From NCBI RefSeq assembly GCF_047238345.1, contig NZ_JBDFMQ010000001.1, positions 992,001 to 1,056,000 of the forward strand: 64,000 nucleotides of DNA, given 5' to 3'. This document shows positions 1-7,614 of this stretch, piece after piece. The stretch's first letter is position 1; each line of letters opens with the position of its first letter. Source of the DNA: Shouchella sp047238345. Its GTDB lineage: Bacteria; Bacillota; Bacilli; Bacillales; Bacillaceae_D. Under the pieces are notes generated by a model. That model was given only the letters and a program-made list of their open reading frames with translations, was not told the DNA's origin and did not search any database. The position numbers were made by a program, and so were the translations under genes.

Positions 1-143
1 ACGCGCTTGAATCAATTGGTTGGATTCAATCCATTGCTATCGCAGCGGTTGCGTTCATTCTATTATCAAAAGTAAAGGTTCATCCGGCTCTTGTTATTCT
101 CATGGCGTTTGCATATGGGGGAATTGTCGTTCCTTTGCTATAA
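1..143 (+). CDS. chromate transporter-like membrane protein, C-terminal end only
   Basis: The frame opens before the window, so only about 46 C-terminal residues are visible, ending with TAA at 141-143. They are strongly hydrophobic and contain KVHPALVIL followed by a final membrane segment. That pattern is typical of the end of ChrA-type chromate (CHR family) transporters, which are polytopic inner-membrane ion transporters. The assignment rests on a short tail only. A terminator hairpin follows immediately, so this is the last gene of its transcript. Confidence 0.6.
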   Translation, partial: ALESIGWIQSIAIAAVAFILLSKVKVHPALVILMAFAYGGIVVPLL

Positions 144-148
144 CGATG

Positions 149-187
149 AAAACCATCGACATTTACCTACGTGTCGATGGTTTTTTT
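149..187 (+). terminator. intrinsic terminator after the chromate transporter gene
   Basis: The arms AACCATCGAC and GTCGATGGTT form a hairpin followed by a run of T. It overlaps the 3' end of the converging acetyltransferase gene, so the hairpin also encodes that protein's last residues. Confidence 0.8.
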
Positions 188-754
188 ATGAAACGCAGAA
201 CGAAGCATTGCATACACACATGTATCGGCGTATCCGTTAGATAACGTTGCGCGTTCATTTTCTTTTAAGATGGCTTCGAGCGTAAAGTTTAATTTTTCAG
301 CTATGGTTCGGCTTTTTTTGTTTAAAGGGTCACACCGTAATTCTAATCGGTTGACGCTTAATTGATTAAAAGCAAAGGGAAGTAAAGGGTTAATCGCTTC
401 TGTCATATACCCTTTTCCTTGATATCGTGAATCAAGCCAGTAGCCAATTTCCATCCGCGGAACACTCCATTTAATTTCGTGAAATCCGACCGAGCCAATA
501 AAAGCAAGGGAGTGTCGCTCGAACAAATGAAAGCGTAGGTCATGCAAATCAATGAATTGTTGATGGGCAAATTGAACGGCATCTTCGGCTTGCGATACCG
601 TTGTCATTTGATTTACCCATGGTAGCCATGGGGATAAATCCGCTTTCGAAAACTGGACTGATTCAAATAGTTTTTCACCATCCCCTTTGAGAGGAGGTCT
701 AATGAACAAGCGTTTTGTATGAAAAGAAGGTAAGGACGGGGAATACATGTTCAT
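167..754 (-). CDS. GNAT family N-acetyltransferase (RimJ/RimL-like)
   Basis: A single GNAT domain fills the protein. It opens with a TKRLFIRP strand and carries the acetyl-CoA pyrophosphate-binding loop RYQGKG near residues 110-115. The motif WSVPRMEIGYWLDSR is typical of the RimJ/RimL/YdaF group, whose members acetylate N-termini of ribosomal proteins or small amines; the substrate cannot be read from sequence. A GGGGG ribosome binding site lies 3 nt from the ATG at 760 and 9 nt from the ATG at 754, so 754 is preferred (195 aa). The last codons overlap the terminator of the converging gene. A clear paralogue sits at 60549-61112. Confidence 0.85.
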   Translation of the reverse strand: MNMYSPSLPSFHTKRLFIRPPLKGDGEKLFESVQFSKADLSPWLPWVNQMTTVSQAEDAVQFAHQQFIDLHDLRFHLFERHSLAFIGSVGFHEIKWSVPRMEIGYWLDSRYQGKGYMTEAINPLLPFAFNQLSVNRLELRCDPLNKKSRTIAEKLNFTLEAILKENERATLSNGYADTCVYAMLRSAFHKKTIDT

Positions 755-834
755 TGGCATTTACCCCCAGTAAGTTCTTTGTCTTTATGCATATGCATTG
801 TAGAACTTGACTTATGAACGCTCCTTAACACTTA

Positions 835-1596
835 TCAAGTTGATGAAAAAACATGCGTAACGGCATCTCTTAGTAGCTGTGCCCCATTTTTTGCGGATTG
901 ATCGTAATACGATTTGAAACGCTCATCTTCTATATAGAGTTGAGCTAAGCCAACATGAGCTTGTGGACTGTATGTTGGCCAGGAATATTGAAGCCATTGT
1001 TTGTGCAGGTTCGCGATCCGCTCTTGGTGATCCTGAGTAATGACAGAAGCAACCGACGCTTCTTGCAGTTGCTTCTTTAAATCTTCTTCTATTTTCTGCA
1101 TCATCGAATATTGATCTTCCGTCAGTTGTAGCTGTTTTCGGTTTGCTTCGTCGACGATTTGGTCTCCGTATTGGTGTCGAATCTCTGTGCCATACATGCG
1201 TTCATTATCATGAACGCGCTGTTGTTTAAAAGCAGAGAATTTATCCTCATTCGTCATCTTGCTTCCCCCTTGTTTTGCCGCCAATGTTTGATCAAGTGTT
1301 TCAATAAGATGATCCAATCGATCTCGCTTTTTCTTTAGACTTGCTCGGTGCTGTACAAGCATGTCTTCATCATTCATGTTAGCATCTTGTAACAATGTCT
1401 TTATTTGTTCTAAGCCAATATCAAGTTCACGATAAAAGAGAATATGCTGTAAACAATCCACTTCACGCTGCCCATACAAACGATAACCGGATGAACTCGT
1501 TCTTCCAGGTTTCAGTAAGCCAATCTGATCATAATAGCGCAATGTGCGAGAACTGACTCCAGCAAGGTTGGCTAATTGTTGAACGGTATATTCCAT
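835..1596 (-). CDS. MerR family transcriptional regulator with TipAS domain (Mta/TipAL-like)
   Basis: The N-terminal winged helix-turn-helix (about residues 1-70, with LANLAGVSSRTLRYYDQIGLL) is classic MerR. A dimerisation coiled coil follows at about 75-110. The C-terminal half (about 125-250) matches the TipAS antibiotic-recognition fold of TipAL, Mta and SkgA. Such proteins bind hydrophobic drugs or peptides and activate promoters with over-long spacers. At 253 aa it is close to B. subtilis Mta in length. It is a single gene with its own candidate promoter upstream (1620-1650) containing a dyad, which suggests autoregulation. No drug pump gene lies directly beside it. The start is supported by a GGAG-type site. 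Confidence 0.88.
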   Translation of the reverse strand: MEYTVQQLANLAGVSSRTLRYYDQIGLLKPGRTSSSGYRLYGQREVDCLQHILFYRELDIGLEQIKTLLQDANMNDEDMLVQHRASLKKKRDRLDHLIETLDQTLAAKQGGSKMTNEDKFSAFKQQRVHDNERMYGTEIRHQYGDQIVDEANRKQLQLTEDQYSMMQKIEEDLKKQLQEASVASVITQDHQERIANLHKQWLQYSWPTYSPQAHVGLAQLYIEDERFKSYYDQSAKNGAQLLRDAVTHVFSST

Positions 1597-1619
1597 CGTC
1601 CATTTCTCCTTTCATCATC

Positions 1620-1650
1620 ACTCTAAAGGTTTACGTAACGTCAATGTCAA
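1620..1650 (-). promoter_or_regulatory. probable MerR-type promoter with 19-bp spacer
   Basis: Read on the minus strand, TTGACA (1650-1645) and TAGAGT (1625-1620) are separated by 19 bp. This is the stretched spacing expected of MerR-activated promoters. The spacer contains the dyad TTACGTAA. It sits just upstream of the TipAS-type MerR gene. Confidence 0.6.
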
Positions 1651-1661
1651 CATGTAATGTA

Positions 1662-1691
1662 CCAAAAAAACCAAACTGTTATTCAGTTTGG
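1662..1691 (-). terminator. intrinsic terminator of the PadR operon
   Basis: On the minus strand CCAAACTG and CAGTTTGG form a perfect 8-bp stem with a 5-nt loop, followed by seven T. It directly follows the stop codon of the gene ending at 1692. Confidence 0.9.
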
Positions 1692-2747
1692 CTACTCATC
1701 GTTATGCGGAAACACGTCACCCTCAACATGATCGTCATCTTTAAGGTCGCGCTTGTGTAAGCTAAATGCATTCCCGTTGCGATAGGCGCTTGAACGTTTG
1801 ACGTAGTAAAGCATGTTTGCTGATGAAAGGCGAAGAGATTCAATCTCATTGCCACTGACACCTATTCGGTCTCCTTCTTCTTCGTTTTCATAAGAATACG
1901 GAACAAGGTCATAGTCATACATGTCATCTGCATCGTGGTAATTTAAAATCGTTTGATAGATAAGGCCGTCTTCAACTTGCACAAAACTGGTAATGGGTTC
2001 TGTTTTTTCAGGATTTGAGACAAGCTCTAGATCAAGTTGTTGTTCTGTAGGGTCGGCCATGTAAATTCGTTCAGTTGATTCAAACATGGATTCAGCTGTC
2101 CAATTCCCTTGGTCATCTGGCAAAATCATCATGAGTTTTCCGTCTTCTGTTGCTTGCATGGAACCTGGAGCGGCGTACGAACCTTGATAGATTTCCTGGA
2201 AATCGCCATTGTGTACATGGTAGATAGCGGTTTGATTCCCTTCCTGTTCTTGTGGCTCTGATTGTTGAGTAATATTTTCACCAGTCGCAATAAGTTGTTT
2301 GCTAGAAGGAACATAGGCTAAATCTTGAAGAACCCCACGAGCATCCGCAACATTGACCACTTCGTTTGTTAATAAATCAATAAAATAGATCGTACTATAA
2401 GCCAATTCAGAAGATGTCTCGTAAGGATCATCGCCATCTTTATATCCTGTTGTCTGAATGAAAGCAGCAGTATGCTCTTCCATAAAAACAGGGCTAGTTA
2501 TTTGAGTGTTTTCGTCGGATTCAAATAGAGTGGTGTCCTCTTCTTCATTCGCTAAAAGTAACAGTGACTCGTGTTCCTGTTCTTTTACGACCACTAATAC
2601 CTCTTCTGAATCGTTTACATCGTACTCTCCAGTAAAAGCGGGTTGTGCATCTTGAGTAGCAGTGACGAATGAACCAACTGTGATGAATAGAATGCATGAT
2701 ACCGCAAGAGTTCCTAATGAGAATAGGAGCGTTTTTTTATTGCTCAT
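1692..2747 (-). CDS. exported or membrane-anchored acidic protein of unknown function
   Basis: An N-terminal hydrophobic segment (about residues 8-30) preceded by lysines gives a signal peptide or membrane anchor. The rest is very acidic and hydrophilic (many E/D/Q). It contains repeated beta-strand-like stretches such as STIYFIDLLTNEVV and TAIYHVHNGDFQEIY, which resemble the blades of a beta-propeller, but no named family is recognised. It is the third gene of the padR operon, 18 nt after the membrane protein, so it is probably controlled by PadR and acts outside the membrane. The acidity fits secreted proteins of alkaliphiles. Confidence 0.55.
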   Translation of the reverse strand: MSNKKTLLFSLGTLAVSCILFITVGSFVTATQDAQPAFTGEYDVNDSEEVLVVVKEQEHESLLLLANEEEDTTLFESDENTQITSPVFMEEHTAAFIQTTGYKDGDDPYETSSELAYSTIYFIDLLTNEVVNVADARGVLQDLAYVPSSKQLIATGENITQQSEPQEQEGNQTAIYHVHNGDFQEIYQGSYAAPGSMQATEDGKLMMILPDDQGNWTAESMFESTERIYMADPTEQQLDLELVSNPEKTEPITSFVQVEDGLIYQTILNYHDADDMYDYDLVPYSYENEEEGDRIGVSGNEIESLRLSSANMLYYVKRSSAYRNGNAFSLHKRDLKDDDHVEGDVFPHNDE

Positions 2748-2765
2748 ACGTAAAGACCTCCATTT

Positions 2766-3683
2766 TTAAAAAGATGGTGGTAAAGGAAAAATAATCCACC
2801 GCAACACTTGATGGAAACCACTACCGAGCATGTCGGATGGCAAATACAAAAAGACGATAAAAGAAGCCGCATAGACTATGGGGAAAAGCCATAAGACGTA
2901 ACTTCTTTTCGTCCAGTTTGAATAGGCATTAGCCAAGCGAATTTGTGTCAGGTAGATGAGGAACCAGATAATATGCGGGATAAAAAAATTTAGTAAAATC
3001 TGTAGTTGGAACCCAGCAAAAATAGCGAAAGAAACAAAGAGAAATCCTGTAAAAACGAGTAACAAAAATCCTGTGGTAATGTTGACAATGTGGATAAATC
3101 GTTTCTGACTAATATTTTTTCCGCCTTGTGGGTATGTTAAGGCAGTTCTGTAAATTAAGAAAATAGATAATGCAAGGAAACTATAGAAAATCATGTCCCA
3201 TGTAAGAGTGGTTGTAAAATCAGGGACAGCAAATAACATCATTAACAGGATGTTCAACACAAGGGACAGGTTTAGCCAAAGCTTTCGATTCACTGCATAC
3301 GTTTGATTTAATGCAAAAAAAAGTAAAAGTGCGTGCGCGATAGCAGGAACAAAAAATGAGTGTATCGCGACATTTTCGGTAAAAAGAACATAAAAATATT
3401 GAACGCAAACAAACAAATAAGAGCCAATGGCTAAGAAAAGCAAAAACTCTCTTCGATATGGAAACATGGCTTGTTGCAGTCCATCTCCAATAGTGGCTTC
3501 ATGGCCAAACTCCTTCATTGCAATCGCCTCCGCATCTATTTGTGAATAACCTTCTTCCATATAGTCTTCACGAACTAAAAGCAAGTGATCACGCATCTCT
3601 TCAAACATATCCTGCCGTTCTTCTTTCGAACAGTCTGTTTGATTGACAATCCTTCGTAGGTAGCTATCCATCTTAGAGCTCAT
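2766..3683 (-). CDS. membrane protein with N-terminal permease-prefix domain
   Basis: The first 80 residues are soluble and match the helical prefix found in PadR-linked proteins, with ERQDMFEEMRDHL and DAEAIAMKEFG. About seven or eight hydrophobic segments follow. This architecture (prefix domain plus polytopic membrane domain next to a PadR regulator) is common in Bacillota and is usually involved in envelope stress or antibiotic response; the precise role is unknown. The gene overlaps padR by 11 nt, so the two are translationally coupled. Confidence 0.65.
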   Translation of the reverse strand: MSSKMDSYLRRIVNQTDCSKEERQDMFEEMRDHLLLVREDYMEEGYSQIDAEAIAMKEFGHEATIGDGLQQAMFPYRREFLLFLAIGSYLFVCVQYFYVLFTENVAIHSFFVPAIAHALLLFFALNQTYAVNRKLWLNLSLVLNILLMMLFAVPDFTTTLTWDMIFYSFLALSIFLIYRTALTYPQGGKNISQKRFIHIVNITTGFLLLVFTGFLFVSFAIFAGFQLQILLNFFIPHIIWFLIYLTQIRLANAYSNWTKRSYVLWLFPIVYAASFIVFLYLPSDMLGSGFHQVLRWIIFPLPPSF

Positions 3684-3999
3684 ACGACTCTCCTGTACGT
3701 TGAATCAATTGATTTAACGTAGCCCAATCTTTTTTCTTCCGTACTAATTCTTTCTTTCCACTGTCTGTAATGGTGTAATATTTCCTGCGTGCGCCGGCTG
3801 AATCACTCCAATAAGAAGTAACCCATTGCTTTTTTTCCATCCGCTTCAAGGCAGGATACAAGGTGCCTTCACTCATTGAGTATGTTTCTTCACTTAATAA
3901 CTTTAATTTTTTCGTCATCTCATAGCCGTATAAGTCTCGATCTCCAATCAGTGACAATAGTAGAAAATCAATGCTCCCTTTCAACATTTCTTTATCCAT
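3673..3999 (-). CDS. PadR family transcriptional regulator
   Basis: At 108 aa this is a standard short PadR repressor. It has an N-terminal winged helix-turn-helix with LYGYEMTKKL and the family signature EGTLYPALKRMEKKQWV, then the wing RRKYYTITDSGKKEL. It heads a three-gene operon with a prefix-domain membrane protein and an exported acidic protein and probably represses that operon until an envelope-active compound binds. Two direct copies of TACATCGT upstream may be part of its operator. It is divergent from the polyketide synthase gene. Confidence 0.9.
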   Translation of the reverse strand: MDKEMLKGSIDFLLLSLIGDRDLYGYEMTKKLKLLSEETYSMSEGTLYPALKRMEKKQWVTSYWSDSAGARRKYYTITDSGKKELVRKKKDWATLNQLIQRTGESYEL

Positions 4000-4017
4000 T
4001 TAGTGCGATCTCCTTTT

Positions 4018-4048
4018 TACATCGTTTCACTAGGTATAAATACATCGT
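4018..4048. promoter_or_regulatory. direct repeats upstream of padR, possible operator
   Basis: TACATCGT occurs at 4018-4025 and again at 4041-4048, 23 bp apart, in the region where the padR promoter must lie. PadR proteins often bind ATGT/ACAT-type sites. The assignment as operator is inference. Confidence 0.35.
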
Positions 4049-4167
4049 ATTACAAGGGTGTTAGAAATACAACTGAAAATTTAAAAAAGTGGGGTGGAGG
4101 AAGATCCTTCTTATATTTTGTCATTGACTGGGAATGCTAACGACATACTATGGAGGAGAGATGCTAC

Positions 4168-5268
4168 ATGCCTGCTATTCTATCTGTTGAAACCTCAGAT
4201 TTGCCATTTGAATTGCCTCAAGATCAAACAATGGAGTTTGCAAAAGAGCTGTTCTCTGAGAGTTTTGATGACATTGAGCGATTGTTAAAAGTGTTTGCAA
4301 ATGGAGACATTCGTAAACGGAATTTTTCAGAACCGATGGAATGGTTCAAAGATGATCATACATTTGGTGATCGAAATGCGCGTTATATTGAAAACGCGAC
4401 TACGTATAGTGTGAAAGGAATTGAAGGCTGTTTAGCAAGCCAGACGTTTTTAAAACGAACAATTCATCCAAGTGAAGTAGATGCCATTGTGTTTGTATCA
4501 AGTACGGGTATGTCGACCCCTTCGTTGGATGCACGAATTATGAATAAGCTCCCGTTTCGAGCGGATACGAAGCGAATTCCTTTATGGGGATTAGGGTGCG
4601 CAGGAGGAGCAGCTGGTTTAAGTCGAGGCTATGAATATTGTCTAGCTTATCCTGAATCGTCTGTACTAGTTGTCTGTGTAGAGTTATGCGGGCTTACGTT
4701 TCAAAAAGATGATCATTCTAAAAGCAATCTCATTGGGACATCTTTATTCGCTGATGGTGTTGCTTGTGCGTTGCTGTCAGGAGATCAATCTCCTTTAATA
4801 AAAGAGAGAAAACAGCCGAACTATGTATCCATTCAATCCTCTCAATCAACGCTAATGCCAAATTCTGAAGATGTAATGGGATGGGATGTGCAGGACAATG
4901 GTTTAAATGTCGTATTTTCAAGAAGTATTCCTTCAATCGTTGCTAACTGGTTAGAACCAGTTGTGACAGCCTATTTGGAAAAAGAACAGGTTGCTTTAGA
5001 AGAGATTGATGCGTTTATTGCGCACCCCGGTGGAAAAAAAGTCTTAGAAGCCTATGAAAAAGCGTTGAAATTTACTCCAGATAAAACGGAGTTATCTCGA
5101 CAAGTGTTACGGGAGCATGGAAATATGTCGTCCCCAACGGTTTTGTATGTACTGAAAGCGTGTATGGAGGAAGCGCATGATCCTGGTGAAAAAGGACTGA
5201 TTGCAGCGCTAGGGCCAGGTTTTTGTTCAGAAATGCTTCTTGTTGAGTGGAAGGGTGACTCAGCTTGA
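4168..5268 (+). CDS. bpsA: type III polyketide synthase (BpsA/BcsA-like)
   Basis: This is a chalcone-synthase-type homodimeric ketosynthase of 366 aa. The catalytic triad is visible: Cys144 in GLGCAGG, His286 in FIAHPGGKK and Asn319 in REHGNMSSP. Family members in Bacillus condense fatty acyl-CoA with malonyl-CoA into alkylpyrones and alkylresorcinols. The start is decided by the site GGAGGAG at 4152-4158, 9 nt before the ATG at 4168; an in-frame ATG at 4150 overlaps that site and is unlikely. The gene overlaps its partner methyltransferase by one base (TGATG), as in B. subtilis bpsA-bpsB. Confidence 0.9.
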   Translation: MPAILSVETSDLPFELPQDQTMEFAKELFSESFDDIERLLKVFANGDIRKRNFSEPMEWFKDDHTFGDRNARYIENATTYSVKGIEGCLASQTFLKRTIHPSEVDAIVFVSSTGMSTPSLDARIMNKLPFRADTKRIPLWGLGCAGGAAGLSRGYEYCLAYPESSVLVVCVELCGLTFQKDDHSKSNLIGTSLFADGVACALLSGDQSPLIKERKQPNYVSIQSSQSTLMPNSEDVMGWDVQDNGLNVVFSRSIPSIVANWLEPVVTAYLEKEQVALEEIDAFIAHPGGKKVLEAYEKALKFTPDKTELSRQVLREHGNMSSPTVLYVLKACMEEAHDPGEKGLIAALGPGFCSEMLLVEWKGDSA

Positions 5269-5819
5269 TGTGGGTATATGCCATTATTGGACTCATGATC
5301 GCTCAACGGCTTATTGAAGTCATCATTGCTAAACGTAATGAACGATGGTTAAAAGGAATTGGCGGTGTGGAAGCTGGGAAAGACCATTATCCGTGGATGG
5401 TTGCCCTACATATCGGTTTCTTTAGTAGCCTCCTTATTGAAGTCACGATAACTGAACCGAGGTTTACAACTGTTAGCGTGATTGCTCTTGTAGTCGTTGG
5501 CTTTGCTCAAGTGATTCGTTTTTGGGCACTGACATCACTTGGACGCTATTGGAATACAAAAATTATTGTGCTACCAGAAGCGCCAGTAGTGGAAAAAGGG
5601 CCTTACCGCTACTTGCGACATCCAAATTATACGGTCGTCATGCTGGAAATTGCGTTTATTCCGCTCCTTTTTCAAGCCTATTGGACAGCAGTTGTGTTCA
5701 CGCTCTTAAATGCGTGGATGCTCAGCGTTCGCATTCGTGTAGAGGAAGAAGCACTTCATGGTGAAACAGATGATTATACAGAACGTTTTGAGCGAAAAAA
5801 ACGATTTTGGTTTGTGTAA
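5268..5819 (+). CDS. bpsB: isoprenylcysteine methyltransferase-family protein (BpsB/YpbQ-like)
   Basis: This small polytopic membrane protein (183 aa) has about four or five membrane segments and the ICMT signature GPYRYLRHPNYTVV, followed by the C-terminal R..EE motif. These form the S-adenosylmethionine-dependent methyltransferase site. Its position directly behind the type III polyketide synthase, sharing one base with it, indicates that it O-methylates the alkylpyrone products, as proposed for B. subtilis BpsB. ATG 5268 is used; a TTG one codon earlier is also in frame. Confidence 0.85.
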   Translation: MWVYAIIGLMIAQRLIEVIIAKRNERWLKGIGGVEAGKDHYPWMVALHIGFFSSLLIEVTITEPRFTTVSVIALVVVGFAQVIRFWALTSLGRYWNTKIIVLPEAPVVEKGPYRYLRHPNYTVVMLEIAFIPLLFQAYWTAVVFTLLNAWMLSVRIRVEEEALHGETDDYTERFERKKRFWFV

Positions 5820-5828
5820 TTAGATAGT

Positions 5829-5961
5829 TGAGTCAATTTCATGACCCTTACAGCGTGTCATAATAACGAACTTTCCCCTTATTTGGCGAACGCTTTTACT
5901 ATTCCTTCATCAACGATCGTTCGATCCATTCTCTTTAAAAAGGAATGATGAAATTGACTCA
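5829..5961. repeat. MITE-like element with 14-bp terminal inverted repeats
   Basis: TGAGTCAATTTCAT at 5829-5842 is the exact reverse complement of ATGAAATTGACTCA at 5948-5961, bounding a 133-bp non-coding segment. Internally GGCGAACGCTTT starts 42 bp from the left end. The same arrangement (terminal repeat, 43 bp, then GGCGAACGCTTT) recurs in reverse orientation at 50.3 kb, so this is a member of a dispersed family. Confidence 0.6.
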
Positions 5962-5968
5962 GGTAAAT

Positions 5969-6012
5969 TAAAAAAGCTTCATGAGGAAACGTGCCCTCAC
6001 GAAGCTTTTTCT
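5969..6012 (-). terminator. intrinsic terminator, probably bidirectional
   Basis: AAAAAGCTTCATGAGG pairs with CCTCACGAAGCTTTTT (one mismatch). On the minus strand it follows the YkvI-like gene and ends in a T run; on the plus strand it can also stop transcripts coming from bpsB. Confidence 0.85.
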
Positions 6013-6018
6013 TATGAT

Positions 6019-7071
6019 CTAGGCCTTCGCAATTTTTAAGCGGAATGGAGCGATTACTAAAACGACAATGAGCAACATGCCTAAATAACCAAAGATCGGA
6101 TAGAACAACGAAACAAGTTCAGTAAAACCGACAAAACTCGTAGCAAAACCACCAAGTATGAACGCGACGACAAGAACGTTGAATTTCTTTGTTTTGGGTT
6201 CAAAAAAACGAGTGCCAAATGAAAAGAACATGCTAATGGCAGAACTGTAAATCATTAAAAACAAGATGATCGAGTAAAATATGCCTAGTGAACCGGAGAT
6301 GGAATTCGCTAAACCAAGAAACGGCATTTCAAGCCCAGCAACAATATCCATACTTGCAAAAAGGGTAAAATGACAAATAATAACTAAAACGCCTACGGTT
6401 AAACCGCCAATAAGTCCACCTAACGATGCTCGTTTTGAACTCGACTCATCTCCACCCATTACGATGGCCATCGGTGCACACGTAGCAACAGCTAAAGCGA
6501 CGTAATTAATAGCAGACACGAACCAGTGACTTGTAGAGGAAGGTTGTTCTAAAGCAATGGTCTCCATTTCTGCAAAACTTGTGTCCATTGTGAACAGGCT
6601 ATAGCCAAATAGAAACAAGACAAAGATAATAAGTAATGGCGTTATGGCTGCAATGACTTTTACCACTCGATCAACATTTGATAAAACAGTAATCGTAACA
6701 AGTACAGTCATTAAGATCGTTCCAAACAGTTCTGGCATGCCAAATTGTTGGTGGAAAATTGCGCCTGATCCGGCAATCATGACGATTCCAATTCCAACTA
6801 AAATGGCAATTAATATGTAATCAATGATGGTGCCAATGACTTTTCCGCTTATGCGGTGAATCACGTCTTGGTGTGATTCGGCTTTTGTTCGACTTCCTAA
6901 TCGTAGCAAGAGTAACCCCATATAGCCAAAGATTGCGATAGAGACAACTCCCCCTAAAGTACCTAAATGGCCAAAACTTGCGAAATACTGAGATAATTCT
7001 TGTCCAGAAGCAAAACCTGCTCCGACTAGGACGCCAACAAAAGCAGATGCAATTTTAAAAACACTTTTCAT
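6019..7071 (-). CDS. YkvI family polytopic membrane transporter
   Basis: This 350-aa protein has about ten hydrophobic helices and opens with ASAFVGVLVGAGFASGQE, the glycine-rich first helix that characterises YkvI-type proteins of the APC (amino acid/polyamine/organocation) transporter superfamily. The substrate of YkvI relatives is not established. It stands alone as a monocistronic unit with its own terminator at 5969-6012. Confidence 0.8.
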   Translation of the reverse strand: MKSVFKIASAFVGVLVGAGFASGQELSQYFASFGHLGTLGGVVSIAIFGYMGLLLLRLGSRTKAESHQDVIHRISGKVIGTIIDYILIAILVGIGIVMIAGSGAIFHQQFGMPELFGTILMTVLVTITVLSNVDRVVKVIAAITPLLIIFVLFLFGYSLFTMDTSFAEMETIALEQPSSTSHWFVSAINYVALAVATCAPMAIVMGGDESSSKRASLGGLIGGLTVGVLVIICHFTLFASMDIVAGLEMPFLGLANSISGSLGIFYSIILFLMIYSSAISMFFSFGTRFFEPKTKKFNVLVVAFILGGFATSFVGFTELVSLFYPIFGYLGMLLIVVLVIAPFRLKIAKA

Positions 7072-7357
7072 AGCTTCTTCCTTTCCCTGCTGTGATAGGT
7101 CTTTATACCCTTAATACAAATGTTTGAAACAAGGGGAGGATTGGATGGATGAAATTATGTCTGAGCATTGAAGAAGTGATGACCAGATTTCGGAAATTTT
7201 GATAGAGTTCATATAATTGTGTAAGGAAGGTCATATGACTAGCCTAATACGGTACATTGTTTTTACACAGAGATGTGGACTTGACTGTGATCTCCCCTGC
7301 TTCGAAACCACTTATGTTACACTAAAGGCAAGTAAAGAACTAAAGGTAGGGGTACAT

Positions 7358-7564
7358 ATGAAGCCAAAAAAACAACGGTTTGAAGTACAAGAAGGAGAAA
7401 CGATTGATGCATGTTTACAAAGGATGCAGCAATTAGGCTATATGCCGACAAAACGAATGGAAAAGCCTGTTTTTGCAGAAGGCAAACAAAAAGAACCTGT
7501 ATGGATTAAACAACAAATTATGTTTGAAGGACTTCTTGCTGAGAATGAAAATAAAAATACGTAA
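7358..7564 (+). CDS. NETI-motif small protein (YebG-like)
   Basis: This 68-aa basic protein has the motif EGETIDACLQRM near residues 12-23 and then a KQQIMFEG strand. In B. subtilis a protein of this kind (YebG) is likewise encoded just ahead of purE, so synteny supports the call. Its function is unknown. The start is chosen at ATG 7358 because AGGTAGGGG lies just upstream; the frame is open for 47 codons further but without family similarity. A terminator follows directly. Confidence 0.75.
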   Translation: MKPKKQRFEVQEGETIDACLQRMQQLGYMPTKRMEKPVFAEGKQKEPVWIKQQIMFEGLLAENENKNT

Positions 7565-7566
7565 AA

Positions 7567-7604
7567 TAAACCCCATTGCATGAATGCGCAGTGGGGTTTG
7601 TTTT
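7567..7604 (+). terminator. intrinsic terminator after the NETI-motif gene
   Basis: AAACCCCATTGC and GCGCAGTGGGGTTT form a long stem followed by TGTTTT. It separates two convergent genes and may act in both directions. Confidence 0.85.
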
Positions 7605-7614
7605 ATGAAACGAG

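Noticed and set aside
4124..4151. TTGACT-16-TACTAT as promoter of bpsA
   Set aside because: Its predicted start would fall at the ribosome binding site GGAGGAG (4152-4158) and remove it from the transcript, so a more distal promoter is likelier.
7217..7357. Upstream extension of the NETI-motif gene
   Set aside because: The added 47 residues are Cys-containing and unlike the family, while a good binding site supports ATG 7358.
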